DNA of 64,000 bases from Lewinellaceae bacterium (GTDB lineage Bacteria > Bacteroidota > Bacteroidia > Chitinophagales > Saprospiraceae). Location: assembly GCA_020636375.1 (NCBI GenBank), contig JACJXZ010000012.1, positions 124,001 through 188,000 of the forward strand, given 5' to 3'. Position numbers and translations under genes: made by a program. The notes beneath the pieces were generated by a model. That model worked only from the letters and a program-made list of their open reading frames with translations. It was not told the origin of the DNA and did no database searches. This document shows, in pieces, positions 63,209-64,000 of this stretch (positions are counted from its first letter, which is position 1; each line of letters begins with the position of its first letter).

Positions 63209-64000
63209 ATGCGCCATCTTTGCTCCCTCTCCCTGTTTTTCCTCTGTTCGTTTACCCTAAACGCCCAGAACCAGCCGCCGGCGGTAACCATACAGGACAT
63301 TGCGCTGGACGAAGAGAACCAGGCCATCACCCTTACTTTTGACATCGAAGACGCCGAAGGCGAAGACGTGGAAATTTTCTTCCGGGCATCCGACGACGGC
63401 GGCCAGACTTTCCGCCTCGGTACGGAAGGCGCTACGGGCGACATCGGCTATCCCATCAGCCCCGGCGCGGGCAAACAGATCAGCTGGAATTACAGCGGCA
63501 GCATTCAACAAGGAGGAGAATACGTCGTGAAAGTGGTGGCTGACGACCGTTACTTAATCGACATCCAGGACATGGCGGATCAGGTGGACAGCAACCTCCT
63601 GCGCGAGCGCCTCGGCCACATCGTTGGCAGGCGGCACTACTCCCTGGCGCTGGACAAGCTCAACGAAACCCGGGACACCATCGAACGGGCCTTCCAGGAG
63701 TACGGCCTGCAAACCTACCGGCAGCAATTCCCCTATCTGATCACCAGCGGGCAGAACATCATCGGCAGCCTGCCCGGCGCCACTGACGACGCGGCGGTGA
63801 TCATCGTCGACGGGCACTACGACACCGTCGCCGGCTCCCCGGGGGCAGACGACAACGGGACCGCCGTCATCGGCGTGCTGGAAGCGGCGCGTATCCTGTC
63901 CCGATACCGCTTTGCGCGGACCATCCGCTTCATCGGGTTCGACCTGGAAGAAGCGGGGCTGCGGGGCAGCCGGTACTATGTGGAAAACCGGAACCTGGAC
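63209..64000 (+). CDS. Secreted M28-type aminopeptidase, N-terminal part
   Basis: The open frame starts at ATG 63209 and runs off the right edge after 264 codons. The signal peptide is about residues 1-20 (ending LNAQ). A beta-sandwich module (about 25-115: VEIFFRASDDGGQTFRLG) leads into the peptidase. The zinc-binding start DGHYDTV (H203), the bridging Asp in SPGADDNGTAV (D214) and the Glu pair in IGFDLEEAGLRGSRYYV (E247/E248) match M28 di-zinc aminopeptidases. The C-terminal metal ligands and any sorting domain lie outside the window. It is probably secreted and acts on peptides outside the cell. Confidence 0.9.
   Translation, partial: MRHLCSLSLFFLCSFTLNAQNQPPAVTIQDIALDEENQAITLTFDIEDAEGEDVEIFFRASDDGGQTFRLGTEGATGDIGYPISPGAGKQISWNYSGSIQQGGEYVVKVVADDRYLIDIQDMADQVDSNLLRERLGHIVGRRHYSLALDKLNETRDTIERAFQEYGLQTYRQQFPYLITSGQNIIGSLPGATDDAAVIIVDGHYDTVAGSPGADDNGTAVIGVLEAARILSRYRFARTIRFIGFDLEEAGLRGSRYYVENRNLD

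Overview
The window looks like a GC-rich member of the Bacteroidota, most likely the Saprospiria/Saprospiraceae. The evidence is a SusC/SusD pair, many proteins with type IX secretion system (T9SS) C-terminal sorting domains, a PorP/SprF-type partner protein, SprB-type repeats and PorT-like outer-membrane barrels. Genes mostly lack strong Shine-Dalgarno sites. I see no rRNA, tRNA, CRISPR array or transposase gene.

Layout. 0-4.1 kb: 3' end of a SusC receptor, its SusD lipoprotein, a secreted protein of unknown role and a convergent PorT-like barrel. 4.9-18.4 kb: a secreted metallopeptidase/beta-propeller/beta-barrel fusion, an M14 carboxypeptidase, a sodium:solute symporter, dCTP deaminase, a small secreted protein, a GH113-like lipoprotein, a WD40 protein and a NarL-type response regulator. 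19.0-43.8 kb: a block of giant T9SS-exported surface proteins. 44.3-54.8 kb: YraN, a GNAT acetyltransferase, a membrane class III cyclase, an NlpC/P60 protein, a lipoprotein, an anti-sigma factor without a sigma gene beside it, a tiny membrane protein, a hybrid two-component regulator and a TonB-C-domain protein. 55.2-64.0 kb: a frame-disrupted T9SS protein with MopE-type repeats, a large unrecognised protein and the 5' end of an M28 peptidase.

The most interesting system is the 19.0-43.8 kb block. One 2102-residue protein carries seven tandem cohesin-like modules, about twelve SprB-type repeats and a type B sorting domain, and is followed directly by porP/sprF. A small neighbour is one cohesin plus a type A sorting domain. 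Three giant HYR-like adhesins (19.0, 36.5 and 41.1 kb) each end in an X-like module, a dockerin-like pair of Ca-binding loops, a cohesin-like module and a type A sorting domain. Together they look like a cell-surface cohesin-dockerin matrix exported by the T9SS, with no catalytic enzymes: a scaffold for adhesion or gliding rather than a classical cellulosome. This is inference from sequence patterns.

A second theme is the intergenic DNA, which holds at least five families of small palindromic elements without coding capacity. Several have exact flanking direct repeats of 5, 6, 8 or 9 bp, and two cases are insertions of one element inside another. The best family (157/156 bp, at 4.2 and 45.8 kb) shows compensatory base changes in both stems. 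These behave like MITEs whose folded structure is conserved.
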